Positions 11,240 to 22,799 of a stretch of DNA of 64,000 nt are shown in pieces. The stretch lies in contig JAZKLR010000542.1 of NCBI GenBank assembly GCA_037103525.1, forward strand, positions 248,001 to 312,000. Reading direction: 5' to 3'. Position numbers and translations under genes: made by a program. Positions within the stretch are counted from its first letter, which is position 1; each line of letters opens with the position of its first letter. This stretch comes from Ganaspis brasiliensis. Its lineage: Eukaryota; Arthropoda; Insecta; Hymenoptera; Figitidae. Under the pieces are notes generated by a model. That model was not told the DNA's origin. It worked only from the letters and a program-made list of their open reading frames with translations, and searched no databases.

Positions 11240-11640
11240 CAGTGACACAAAAATCCTCGAGTAACAAGTTTTAAGCGATTTCAATGAATTTTTAACATTT
11301 TGTCCGCCATATTGGATTCGTCATTTGAAATTTTGAAAATCAAATTTTAGATTTGTTATCAGTGACCCCAAAAACCCCCGAGTAACAAATTTCAAGCGAA
11401 TTTTATCATTTTTTAAAAAATTTGCCTGCTATATTGGGTCTACCATTTTGAATTTTGGAAATCGGATTTTAGATTCATAATCAGTGACCCCAAAAACCCC
11501 CGAGTGACAAGTTTTTAGCGATTTTTATCGTTTTTTTTTAAAAATTCGTCCGCCATATTGAGTCAGCCATTTTGAATTTTGGAAATTGGACTTTAGATTC
11601 GTAATCAGCAACCCCTAAAACCGTAATATATGTCGTAACC
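11240..11640 (-). repeat. Tandem ~122-bp repeat array (right, inverted)
   Basis: Three or so units in the opposite orientation to 10310-10860, each with TCCGCCATATTG, a second CCATTTTGAATTTTG block and CCCCCGAGTAACAA. Together with the left array this forms the inner arms of the 5-kb palindrome. Confidence 0.7.
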
Positions 11641-11816
11641 AAATTTTTTTTTCGAAAGAAACTGATATCTGCAATATTGGTTAAATATTGGTTGAATATT
11701 GTATTCCGAGGCTTGGCATTGGTTTCTACACTCCCAGCCTTGGCCCAATATAAATGCCAATATTGGACCAATATTTAGCCAATCGTGAGCCTTGGCAATT
11801 TCCCATTGGGAGACCA

Positions 11817-12212
11817 AAACGTATTTACAACTATACATATATATACATATTTACAAGATTATTCGACTTCATGTGGTTGCCAGGACTATTTCATCGTTTT
11901 GCTTTTCGAGTAAACTTCTTTTATAGACAGACCTGACAAGAGGGGGGCAGCAAGGGATATCTACAGTGTTTGTGTCAATGAAAACAGAAAATCGTTTGCA
12001 GAGAATCTTCAAAATAGTTTGCAGAGTATCTTGGAAAATTTTTTGCAATTAATTTTCTGCTTCTATTGATTCAGAAACTGTAGATATCCAGAAATCTGCT
12101 CTAAAAAAGAAGCTTGCTTGGAAAGCAAAACGTTAAAATGGTCCTGGTAACCACATTAAGTCGAATGATTTTGTAAATAAGTAAATAGTTATAAATGTAT
12201 AGTTGTAAAAAT
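11817..12212. repeat. Short foldback repeat within the palindrome's right half
   Basis: The arms at about 11817-11937 and 12095-12212 are imperfect inverted copies (TTTACAACTATACAT..., TTCGACTTCATGTGGTTGCC, GTTTTGCTTTTCGAGTAAAC). The loop is about 160 bp. It is not mirrored in the left half of the larger palindrome, so it is probably a later insertion. Confidence 0.6.
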
Positions 12213-13924
12213 TTTCTGTTCTACTACTAACAGTTATTTAGGAGAAACTGACCTATGTTGGATAGCCATTCCAACAGTAGATAACTATAAATATATTAAA
12301 AATTATTCATTTTACCGAAACCAATCTTAGAATTTAGAAGTAAATTTAGACTAAATTAATCTGCAACGCTTTTTCGTACCTCACTGACAGGAACAGATCT
12401 TCAAACTTACTATCCACGATATTAAACTATACTAATTTTAATATCTGGGTATTATGTTTAAATATCTAAATACTAAGTTTCAATATGTAGATGCTAAATT
12501 TAAATATCCACGAATATCCATATTTTCATACCTTACAGTTTTTTGTGTTACTGTCGACAAAGAAAAATTTGTATTATACATTATTTATTGTTTCACAATT
12601 GTAATACTATAAATTCAGATCGTCAAATTTATCACCTTCAATTGCATTTAAATTTCTGTCTTATTTGCGGTAAAATTAATTGAATGAAAACTACTTTTAA
12701 CTTTTTGACACTACCATTGGTTATTTATTCATAAATATTTATATATTTCTTTTAATATTCATTGATAATAGTCAGGAATAAATCATTGTAGTTTATTCAT
12801 TTAAACAATATTTTTAAAAACAAATAGACTCAAAAATCGTTATACTCATAGGATAGAAGACGTGAAGCGTAATACTCTTTTGCCGATATCTCGAGAACTA
12901 AGAGACCCTACATCATTTTTTATTTAAATAAAGATAAAATTTAAAACCTTATAGTTTTCTATATACACCCTATAAATTTCATTAAAATCGGTTAAAAACT
13001 CTGTAAATGACCTGAATTTGACAAAATAAAGGGTAAAAAATTCAAAGTGACGTAATTCCTAAAATTTTGGAAATTTTTCGAAAATTCTTGACTAAGTTAT
13101 TACTACCCCTAAATACTACAAATTGACCAACTTTGATCAAAATCAAAAACTTGACTTGCAACTTTGATGTTTTTGGTATGGAAACTCTCAGATGTAAATT
13201 TTATAAACAATTTATATTTGTAAAATTATACCTTTCATAAGATACTTTAATTTTTCAAATAAAAAAAGATTAATGATTTTGGACGTAGTCATAGAATTTA
13301 TCCTGTTTAATTTGGTACAACTTTTTATTAATAATGTATATATAGGTATATAATTTATATATAACTTTAAAGCAAATTTAATTAAATTGAGGGTATGTAT
13401 ATATAGGCAAAGTTTGTCCGTGAGTTTAGTAGGAAGACTACTGAATATTTTTCAATGTATTAGGTAGTTAAAGATTAAAATTGTAATAAAATTTTGCCTA
13501 TATCAATAAAATCATTGTAAATATTCATTCTCATTTTTGCTTATTTCAAAAACCCAAAACAAGTTTATGTATTTTTATATATACAATAGAATTCAATTTT
13601 TCTAAAAATAATGTTTAGATTCCTTACAAATTTAATAAAGATTTTTAAGAATTTATTACTAATATTTTCATATTCTAGTTTTTGAGATACGAAATTGGTT
13701 ACTTCCCCGAAGTGTATTTTGGAAACAAATTCATTAAAATAAATATAATGAGTTTGACTACAAATAAATATTTGTATAATAATTAATACCAAATGAGGGG
13801 CTAAATTTCAATAAATTTTGATAAAAACCAAATGTATTATTTTCTTTTAAAATCAAAAGTAAATTCGAGAGTTTATTAAATCAAATGAAATTTGAATTTT
13901 AAAGTTATAAATTAGAGTTATAAA

Positions 13925-13965
13925 TTAGGGGGGTTTGCGCGCGAAGGGGGGCAAAGCCCCCCTAG
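13925..13965 (+). repeat. Possible Helitron 3' end (hairpin plus CTAG)
   Basis: GGGGGGCAAAGCCCCCCTAG is a strong GC hairpin that runs directly into CTAG followed by T, in otherwise A+T-rich DNA, and GCGCGC precedes it. Helitrons end in CTRR after a short hairpin and insert before T. No matching 5' end was identified, so this is tentative. Confidence 0.3.
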
Positions 13966-14125
13966 TTTAATATAAAAATTATTTTTAAAGATTTATTTTT
14001 TTGCTTCTATGGGGGAAAATTTCTTAAGTGTCACAGGTCACAAGTGTCACAATCTATTTAAATTTTTGAAGTTTTTAAATCTACTTCAAATTTATTTAAA
14101 ACCATATAGTTTTCTATATACACCC

Positions 14126-15167
14126 GGGTCAGGCTTCGCCAAGCGTATCGGCTAAAATTATAAAAATTCGATTTTGAATGAGACATAATTTTCGTTATCC
14201 TTAAACTATGTAAATTAGGCTCTAAAATTATTAGAAGAAACAAATTTTTTTTTCGAAGTTATTAGTGATTGAAATTTTTAATAGTGCAAAATGAAAACAT
14301 ATTTTTCTCGAGATCTTCTAAACCGATTTTAAAAGTTAAAAAAGCATTTTAATTGTCTTGAAACATAGTTTTTAAAACTATTTTTTGTTCTTAAGAATTT
14401 TTAATTTTTAATGTTTTTTAAATTATTTATTTAATAAATGTTAATAAAAAACAGCTTTCTGCGTGCATTAGGTGAAATTTTAAAATACTGCTGTATTCTT
14501 CACACTTTTTTGAAAATAAAACTGTTAAGAAAAAAAATGGCCGCCGATCAGGAACAAAGATATTAATTTTTTTTCGGCGTTTAAAATTTTTTTTGCATAG
14601 GTAGTGAATGAAAGTTTAAAAATTATTTATGTTTAAGTTTTCTTTTGTTTTCAATGGTTTGTATTGACAACGGATTTATGTAATTGAGTTTAAAATGTTT
14701 TTTGCACGCCGAAAAAGAAAATTTAATATCTTTGTCTCTAATCGCTGGCCATTTTTTTTCTTAACGGTTTTATTATCAAAAATGTATAAAGAAAACAACA
14801 GTATTTTAAAATTATACGTAATGCACGCAGAAAGCTGTTTTTTATTAACATTTATTAAATAAATAATTTAAAAAACGATAAAAATTAAAAATTCTTAAGA
14901 ACAAAAAATATTTTTAAAAACTACGTTTCAAGGCAATTACAATGCTTTTTTAACTTATAAAATCGAATAAGAAGATCTCGAGAAAAATATTTTTTCATTT
15001 TGCAATATTAAAAATTTGAATCAATAATAACTTTGAAAAAAGAATTTTTTTGTTCTAATAATTTTAGAGCCTAATTTATATAGTTTAAGGATAACAAAAA
15101 TGATGTCTTATTAGAGACAGAATTTTTATTATTAATTTCATCCGATCCGCTTGGCAAAGCCTGACCC
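14126..15167. mobile_element. 1042-bp foldback element with 4-bp target duplication
   Basis: The ends are GGGTCAGGCTTCGCCAAGCG (left) and its near-complement CGCTTGGCAAAGCCTGACCC (right). The two halves are reverse complements over roughly 510 bp each. ACCC flanks both sides (14122-14125 and 15168-15171). Removing the element and one ACCC restores TATACACCCTATAAAT, as in the uninterrupted copy at about 12962-12978. No coding capacity was seen. Confidence 0.8.
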
Positions 15168-15171
15168 ACCC

Positions 15172-15400
15172 TATAAATGTCATTGAAATCGGTTAAAAAC
15201 TCTTTCAATGACAAGAATTTTAAAAAATAAAGGATAAAAAATTCAAAGTGACGTAATTCCTAAAATTTTGGAAATTTTTCAAAAATTCCTGACTAAGTTA
15301 TTACTACCCCTAAATACTACAAATTGACCAACTTTGATCAAAATAAAAAACTTCACTTGCAACTTTGATCTTTTTGGTATGGAAACTCTCATCTAAATTA
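15172..15400 (+). repeat. Third partial copy of the 8575-13625 arm sequence
   Basis: Matches about 12971-13195 in the same orientation, including GGTTAAAAACTCT, TTACTACCCCTAAATACTAC and GGTATGGAAACTCTCA. Its left continuation is at about 14080-14125, on the other side of the foldback element, so the element split this copy. Confidence 0.7.
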
Positions 15401-15644
15401 ATGTCTAAATCCAAGTCAACAACAATAATTTTATACTTTTTGGTATGACACTGTATTAAATAGATAATCTCAGAACTCTTAGTTGGTAATTTAATAATTT
15501 AATTCAGTGCTTAACTAATAAGACAATATTATTAAATTTGCTCGTTTGGTTATAAAACATACTTAAAATTTATAATTATGTAATTATTTGAAAATGAATC
15601 AATTAATACACTGCTGAACCAATTAAGAAAATAAGTAAATTTGC

Positions 15645-16624
15645 TTATTCAAAAATTTCTTCCCACACAATATTATTTATTACTTTGGAATTTTCACTAT
15701 TATCCCGATGAATAAACAGCTGATTTGGATTTGTGCATCTAGATAAAGCTACAAATAACTGACCATGAGAAAACAAAGGTTTATTAAAAAATATTCCTAA
15801 TTTATCAAAACTTTTCCCTTGCAATTTAGTAATAGTTATTGCAAAAGGTAAAACTATAAGGAACTGTTTTCGAAATAAAATAAATGGTAAACTTAATACT
15901 ACGGTACCTTCTTTAGTTTCAGTTAATATTAGAACTTTTATATTAAACGTATGCATTTCCAAAATTTTTAACCTTTTACCATTGCATAACCCATCATAAA
16001 TACTTGAATTTCTTAAAAGCATTACTATTGTACCAATTTTTAAAATTAATTTATGAACAGGTAATCCTAAAATTCCAAAAAAGTTTAAATATTTAACTGA
16101 ATAATTTAATTGTACATTCTTGTCAGTTTAATACATTCCCTTTTGTTTCATACTATCTATACTATAGTAAATTTTATTTTTCCAACACAATTTCTTAAAT
16201 ATTTTATTATTTAATTTAATGATATCAGTATTATGACAGATTAGGATAACATATCTTTAAACATCATCATTTTCTGTCTTGTGTGATCCAAATATTTCAG
16301 TGCAAACATCGTTTGTTCTCTAATTTACAGCTATAGAAAATATATTAATTTTACCTTCTCCTATTTTTAAATGAAATTTAGAAAAGTTGATATTAGATGT
16401 TCTCATATATTTTGTTAAATAGAATATTTTAAAATATTACCAAAAATAAGAAAATTTTATAAATTCTTAAACAATAATTTTTCAACAACCATTTTTAATC
16501 ACTGGTAAAATCTGTTGAAAATCCCCTCCTAATATTATAAGTTTCTCATCAAAAGCTAAATTTTCAATATAAGTACAATCCCTTAAAGTTTTATCAACTA
16601 TTTCCAAAGCTTTTTTGTATCATC
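15645..16624 (-). pseudogene. Helitron PIF1-like helicase, C-terminal part, degenerate
   Basis: The minus strand from about 16624 reads AFDEKLIILGGDFQQILPVI (Walker-B/motif II region). It continues, after frame breaks, through ICHNTDIIKLNNKIFKK and LGLPVHKLILKIGTIVMLLR to an intact 125-codon tail (16022-15645) holding LPFAITITKLQGKSFDKLGI and SHGQLFVALSRC (motifs V-VI). This order matches the helicase end of Helitron RepHel proteins. The Rep domain and the N-terminal helicase motifs are not present; the frame is lost at 16624, where a tandem array begins. The product would have unwound DNA during rolling-circle transposition. The copy is inactive because of several frame breaks and a missing N-terminus. 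Confidence 0.75.
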
Positions 16625-16627
16625 ATA

Positions 16628-18600
16628 AGGCTGGGTTGGTTAGGGCGGCTTGAATAAAGGATGTGACAACCCCGTAAGTTGAAAATGGCAAACCTGTACC
16701 TCAAGAGTATGTACATGGTTTAATGGGGGGTTAATTGACAGGAAGGTTGCTTAAAGGGGTGTTTTTTTTTAATTGAAGGGAGATTGGATGAAGGAAGTGA
16801 CAACCCCGTAAAATGAACGTGGCAACTCTGTACCTAAAAAGTACAGGGTTAAAGGGGGGTTGGTTGAAGAGGAGGTTACTTAAAAGGGTGATTGGTTAAA
16901 GTGGGGTTTAGTTTAAGGGGAGCTTAGTTGAATGACAGATTGGTTGAAGGGGGGTTGGATGAAGGACGTGGCAACCCCGTAAAATGAACGTGGCAACCCC
17001 GTACCAAAAAGTACAGGGTTAAAGGGAGGTTGTTTGAAGAGGGGATGTTAAAAGAGTGATTAGTTAAAGTGGGGCTTAGTTTAAGGGGAGCTTAGTTGAA
17101 TGAGAGATTGGTTGAAGGGGGGATTGGTTAAAGGGGGGTTGGATGAAGGACGTGGCAACCCTGTAAATTAAACGTGGTAACCCTGTACCTAGAGAGTACA
17201 GGGGTAAAGTTTAAAACGGGGTTTGGTTAAAGGGGAGTTGGTTAAAGAGGAGGTTGGATGAAGGACCTGGATCCTGTAAATTGAACGTGGCAACCCTGTA
17301 CCTAAAGTTACAGGGTTGAAGGGGTTATTGGTTTAAGAGGGGGTTAATGGAGGTTTAATTGAACGGGGGATTGGTTCCAAAAAGTCTTGTTTAAAGCGGG
17401 GGTTAATTGACAGGAAGGTTGCTTGAAGGGGTTTTTTTTTTATTGAAGGGGGATTGGATAAAGGAAGTGACAACCCCGTAAAATGAACGTGGCAACTCTG
17501 TACCTAAAAAGTACAGGGTTAAAGGGGGGTTGGTTGAAGAGGAGGTTACTTAAAAGGGCGATTGGTTAAAGTGGGGTTTAGTTTAAGGGGAGCTTAGTTG
17601 AATGACAGATTGGTTGAAGGGGGGTTGGATGAAGGACGTGGCAACCCCGTAAAATGAACGTGGCAACCCCGTACCTAAAAAGTACAGGGTTGAAGGGAGG
17701 TTGTTTGAAGAGGGGGTTAGTTAAAAGAGTGATTAGTTAAAGTGGGGCTTAGTTTAAGGGGAGCTTAGTTGAATGAGAGATTGGTTGAAGGGGGGATTGG
17801 TTAAAGGGGGTTGGATGAAGGACGTGGCAACCCTGTAAATTAAACGTGGTAACCCTGTACCTAGAGAGTACAGGGGTAAAATTTGAAACGGGGTTTGGTT
17901 AAAGGGGAGTTGGTTAAAGAGAAGGTTGGATGAAGGACCTGGATCCTGTAAATTGAAGGTGGCAACCCTGTACCTAAAGTTACAGGGTTGAAGGGGGTAT
18001 TGGTTTAAGAGGAAGTTAATGGAGGTTTAATTGAACGGGGGATTGGTTCCAAAAAGTCTTGTTTAAAGCGGGGGTTAATTGACAGGAAGGTTGCTTGAAG
18101 GGGTGTTTTTTTTATTGAAGGGGGATTGGATGAAGGAAGTGACAACCCCGTAAAATGAACGTGGCAACCCTGTACCAAAAAAGTACAGGGTTAAAAGGGG
18201 GTTGGTTGAAGAGGAGGTTACTTAAAAGGGTGATTGGTTAAAGTGGGGCTTAGTTTAAGGGGAGCTTAGTTGAATGACAGATTGGTTACAGGGGGGTTGG
18301 ATGAAGGAGGTGGCAACCCTGTAAATTAAACGTGGTAACCCTGTACCTAGAGAGTACAGGGGTAAAGTTTAAAACGGGGTTTGGTTAAAGGGGAGTTGGT
18401 TAAAGAGGAGGTTGGATAAAGGACGTGGATCCTGTAAATTGAACGTGGCAACCCTGTACCTAAAGTTACAGGGTTGAAGGGGGTATTGGTTTAAGAGGGG
18501 ATTGGTTGAAGGGGGTCTTGGTTAAAAGGGGGTTGTTTAAAGGGGTGATTGGAAAAAGGGGGGGTTTGATGAAGGACGTGGCAACCCTGTACCAAAAATT
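16628..18600 (+). repeat. G-rich tandem array with a 672-bp higher-order repeat
   Basis: The landmark TGACAGGAAGGTTGCTT recurs at 16736, 17408 and 18080, exactly 672 bp apart; the third unit is truncated. Within each unit, shorter GGTTGGTTAAAGGGG-type modules alternate with CGTGGCAACCCTGTACCTAA modules that contain a self-complementary CTGTACC...GTACAG core. The strands are strongly asymmetric, with G on the + strand. The array starts exactly where the Helitron helicase frame is lost. Confidence 0.85.
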
Positions 18601-19139
18601 CCTGAATCTGCGGCGGCGGCAGCGAAGTCTTTTTCTAATATAGAGAGATTTAGACCTGATAATAAATTATTTATAATAATACATGCGATACAAAAAATTT
18701 TTCTATCATTCAAAAAACAATTTTAAATTACAATATTTTATTGACAATTTAAAATAATAAATATTATTAAATTATTATTTTCGTTTTGTAAGGTCTGAAA
18801 AGCTATAAGCTCTTATTAAGTTATTTAGGGAATACATAATTTTTTAAATATTTTATTAAACATTGCTAGTTAAAAAGATTTTAGATTATCTCTATTAGCT
18901 TTAATAGTTATGTTTCTAGGAATAAACAGATTAAATTTTAGAAATTTAAATTTATTAATAATTTTTTTATACTAAAAAGAATGCTTTTAAATATATACAA
19001 GCTGAATAATATTTAGAATTATTTAAGTAAATTATAATTTAATAAATTTTTGTAAATCATATATCCAGACAAAACAGTTAATTTAGTAAAATTCAATGAT
19101 TCGTTCTTAGTTAAAGGTGGAGAAGCATATAATTACAAT
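18601..19139. other. A+T-rich stretch; possible Helitron 5' terminus at its left edge
   Basis: There is no gene. Read on the minus strand from about 18646, TCTCTCTATATTAGAAAAAG preceded by A resembles a Helitron 5' end (A|TC), in the right orientation for the helicase at 15645-16624. This is tentative because the 3' end was not found. Confidence 0.25.
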
Positions 19140-19473
19140 TCGTCATGAAAACCTTCTTTTTTAATTATGTCAGATAATTATCTCAACCCCCCCCCCCCCA
19201 CTTATTTTGTAAAATTTGTAAACTTTGCTGAAATTTTATATTATTTTAATTAAATTTAAAATCATTTTAAAATTTGTAAAACATAATTTTTTTTTCGTCT
19301 AACACGTATAAATTCTAATAAAATTGAACACAAATGTTTTGGAATGCTGATTCTTTACGTTCTTCTTAAAATTAAAGGGGGAGGTGTAAAAATTTATCAA
19401 CATACTATCAGAATATTATCATGTTAATTAAAAAAAAAAAATTTTACATTTCAAGGCGTATTTTCTTTATATA

Positions 19474-20067
19474 GGGGAGAGTGGCTATCAATGTACCGGG
19501 TTTTTTTCAAGGTCATAGTACTTATTGAATTTCACCAATTTCAAGCACTTCTTTGCATCAATATAAAACTACAACACTTATCTAGGTAATGCACACATAT
19601 TTTACAAGATTTATTTTGATTAAATAATAAAATTTAGGATTTTTCTAAAGTAACAAGCTATTTTCATTTTCAACAACCTGGGTACACAATGAACCACCTC
19701 TATAAAAATACTAAAAATGTTCAACAATAATAATATTGCAATTTTCACTTTGTAAAAAAACTTATTTTCTATCAAATACTATAAAAAATTGTTACTTAAC
19801 ACTTTTTAATTGATAATGTATAACATAAATATACCTCAAATTTAAGTTAACTAGCTAAAATGGCATTTTAGTTTTGCTATGTTGAGAAAAACAGTTTTTT
19901 CCAGTTTTCTCTGTAAAGAATAAATCCACACGTCTCAAATTTATGGACGTAGTGTGTTTACGCAAACTTCATTTATATTTAAAATTAGAAGAATTTTTAT
20001 TTAATTGTTTCTGAGAAAATTGAAATGGTTCATTGAAAAAACTGGTACATTGATGGCCACTCTCCCC
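19474..20067. mobile_element. 594-bp foldback element (GGGGAGAGTGGC family), copy A
   Basis: The inverted ends are GGGGAGAGTGGCTATCAATG and its near-complement CATTGATGGCCACTCTCCCC. It is non-coding. The paralogous site in copy C (about 22404-22415) lacks the insertion, so the borders are known. No clear target duplication beyond a possible TA. Confidence 0.75.
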
Positions 20068-20459
20068 GACTTGACACAAAATCTATGATAACACACCGGT
20101 CTTTTCATACTTTTAAAAACCTTTTTCTTGGGGTACACAGGGGGGGGGGGGGGGGGTGAAAAATTAATCAACGTACTATTAGAAAATTTCATGTTAATTG
20201 TAGTGTAAAATTTTTTTTTTAAAACATTCACTTATTCATTAAGAAAAAAGGGTTTTAAAATTGTCGAGAATTTCTATGTAGTAATCTCTTATATTATATT
20301 AAGACGAAACCTTTGTCGCCAACCGAAAATCGTCGTTCAGTCGTTCTTCCCCTTCCACTTGGTTCACTACTTTTCTTTATAAGCAACTTTTAAAATCAAT
20401 TTACTTAAAATCTTTTTGAGCTATTAACATTTTTATAACGTAGGCACTTATTCAATTAA

Positions 20460-20690
20460 GTGTAGTAGTGTGCCATGATAGTGACGCATGCGCAGTTGAT
20501 CCAAATGGTCCATTTGTATGCGCACTAAGTCAATATCATTAATTCTTATGCGCACTTGATCATTATGTTCATGACACATGCGCACTATATGTTTATGGCA
20601 GTTACACATGCGCAGTAATGCTCTATGGCAATTGCACGCGCGCAGTAATGCACTATGGCAATTACACATGCGCAGTAATGCAGTGTGGGA
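20460..20690 (+). repeat. TGCGCA minisatellite, copy A
   Basis: Degenerate ~30-33-bp units containing ATGCGCA (CACATGCGCAGTAATGC, TATGCGCAC and others). The same array is at 21830-22062. Because some units are multiples of three, open frames appear on both strands; I do not regard them as genes. Confidence 0.7.
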
Positions 20691-20847
20691 TCTAACTAAG
20701 CTTAGTAGTTGTTACCTTCTTTTTTAATTATGTCAGATAATTATCTTAACCACCCCCCCCCCCCCCCCAATCAACATACTATCAGAATATTATCATGTTA
20801 ATTAAAAAAAAAAAATTTTACATTTCAAGGCGTATTTTCTTTATATA

Positions 20848-21441
20848 GGGGAGAGTGGCTATCAATGTACCGGGTTTTTTTCAAGGTCATAGTACTTATT
20901 GAATTTCACCAATTTCAAGCACTTCTTTGCACCAATATAAAACTACAACACTTATCTAGGTAATGCACACATATTTTACAAGATTTATTTTGATTAAATA
21001 ATAAAATTTAGGATTTTTCTAAAGTAACAAGCTATTTTCATTTTCAACAACCTGGGTACACAATGAACCACCTCTATAAAAATACTAAAAATGTTCAACA
21101 ATAATAATATTGCAATTTTCACTTTGTAAAAAAACTTATTTTCTATCAAATACTATAAAAAATTGTTACTTAACACTTTTTAATTGATAATGTATAACAT
21201 AAATATACCTCAAATTTAAGTTAACTAGCTAAAATGGCATTTTAGTTTTGCTATGTTGAGAAAAACAGTTTTTTCCAGTTTTCTCTGTAAAGAATAAATC
21301 CACACGTCTCAAATTTATGGACGTAGTGTGTTTACGCAAACTTCATTTATATTTAAAATTAGGAGAATTTTTATTTAATTGTTTCTGAGAAAATTGAAAT
21401 GGTTCATTGAAAAAACTGGTACATTGATGGCCACTCTCCCC
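20848..21441. mobile_element. 594-bp foldback element (GGGGAGAGTGGC family), copy B
   Basis: Same length and almost the same sequence as 19474-20067. It arose by duplication of the host unit rather than by a second insertion, because the flanks are also duplicated. Confidence 0.75.
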
Positions 21442-21829
21442 GACTTGACACAAAATCTATGATAATACACCGGTCTTTTCATACTTTTAAAAACCTTTTT
21501 CTTGGGGTACACAGGGGGGGGGGGGGGGTGAAAAATTAATCAACGTACTATTAGAAAATTTCATGTTAATTGTAGTGTAAAATTTTTTTTTTAAAACATT
21601 CACTTATTCATTAAGAAAAAAGGGTTTTAAAATTGTCGAGAATTTCTATGTAGTAATCTCTTATATTATATTAAGACGAAACCTTTGTCGCCAACCGAAA
21701 ATCGTCGTTCAGTCGTTCTTCCCCTTCCACTTGGTTCACTACTTTTCTTTATAAGCAACTTTTAAAATCAATTTACTTAAAATCTTTTTGAGCTATTAAC
21801 ATTTTTATAACGTAGGCACTTATTCAATT

Positions 21830-22062
21830 AAGTGTAGTAGTGTGCCATGATAGTGACGCATGCGCAGTTGATCCAAATGGTCCATTTGTATGCGCACTAA
21901 GTCAATATCATTAATTCTTATGCGCACTTGATCATTATGTTCATGACACATGCGCACTATATGTTTATGGCAGTTACACATGCGCAGTAATGCTCTATGG
22001 CAATTGCACGCGCGCAGTAATGCACTATGGCAATTACACATGCGCAGTAATGCAGTGTGGGA
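21830..22062 (+). repeat. TGCGCA minisatellite, copy B
   Basis: Near-identical to 20460-20690, with the same order of variant units. It is part of tandem copy B. Confidence 0.7.
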
Positions 22063-22799
22063 TCTAACTAAGCTTAGTAGTTGTTACCTTCTTTTTTAAT
22101 TATGTCAGATAATTATCTTAACCACCCCCCCCCCCCAATTATTTTGTAAAATTTGTAAACTTGGCTGAAATTTTATATTATTTTAATTAAATTTAAAAAC
22201 ATTTTAAAATTTGTAAAACACTTTTTTTTTCGTCTAACACGTATAAATTCTAATAAAATTGAACACAAATGTTTTGCAATGCTGATTCTTTACGTTCTTC
22301 TTAAAATTAAAGGGGGAGGTGTAAAAATTTATCAACATACTATCAGAATATTATCATGTCAATTAAAAAATAAAAAAATTTTACATTTCAAGGCGTATTT
22401 TCTGTATAAACTAGACATAAAATTTATGATAACCCACCGGTCTTTTCATACTTTTAAAAACATTTTTCTTGGGGTAGACGGGGTGGGGGGTGGGTTAAAA
22501 ATTAATCAACGTACTATTAGAAAATTTCATGTTAATTGTATTGTAAAAATTTTTTTGAAAACATTCACTTATTCATTTAGAAAAAAGGGTTTTTAAAATT
22601 TTCGAGAATTTCTATGTAGTATTCTCTTATTATATTAAGACGAAACCTTTGTCGTCAACAGAAATTCGTCGTTCAGTCGTTCTTCCCCTTCCACTTGGTT
22701 CACTACTTTTCTTTATAAGCAACTTTTAAAATCAATTTACTAAAAATCTTTTTGAGCTATTAACATTTTTATAACGTAGGCATTTATACAATTAAGTGT

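Larger units (their letters stand above)
8575..13625. repeat. Giant nested palindrome (foldback complex), about 5 kb
   Basis: The left arm (about 8575-9814) and right arm (about 12547-13625) are reverse complements over more than 1 kb. Matching landmarks include CTTGTTTTGGGTTTTTGAAA in the left arm against its complement near 13540-13562, the TTACTACCCCTAAATACTAC block, and GTTACTGTCGAC at the inner borders. Inside lie further inverted layers: about 9913/12378 (AAAAAGCGTTGCAGATTAAT), 10085-10230 against 11690-11810 (CAATATTGG-rich), and the AAAATGGCGGA arrays. The centre is near 11050. I see no coding sequence. The right arm is slightly shorter than the left, so indels have accumulated. Confidence 0.75.

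Noticed and set aside
16628..18600. CRISPR-like array
   Set aside because: The repeats are direct and adjoining with no unique spacers, sit in a eukaryotic context and have higher-order 672-bp structure.
20448..20669. Cys/His-rich repeat peptide (RALLRMCNCH units), repeated identically at 21820-22041 and similar at 22784-23035
   Set aside because: It is produced by the TGCGCA minisatellite with a ~30-bp period, and the opposite strand is open too. No start context or homology.
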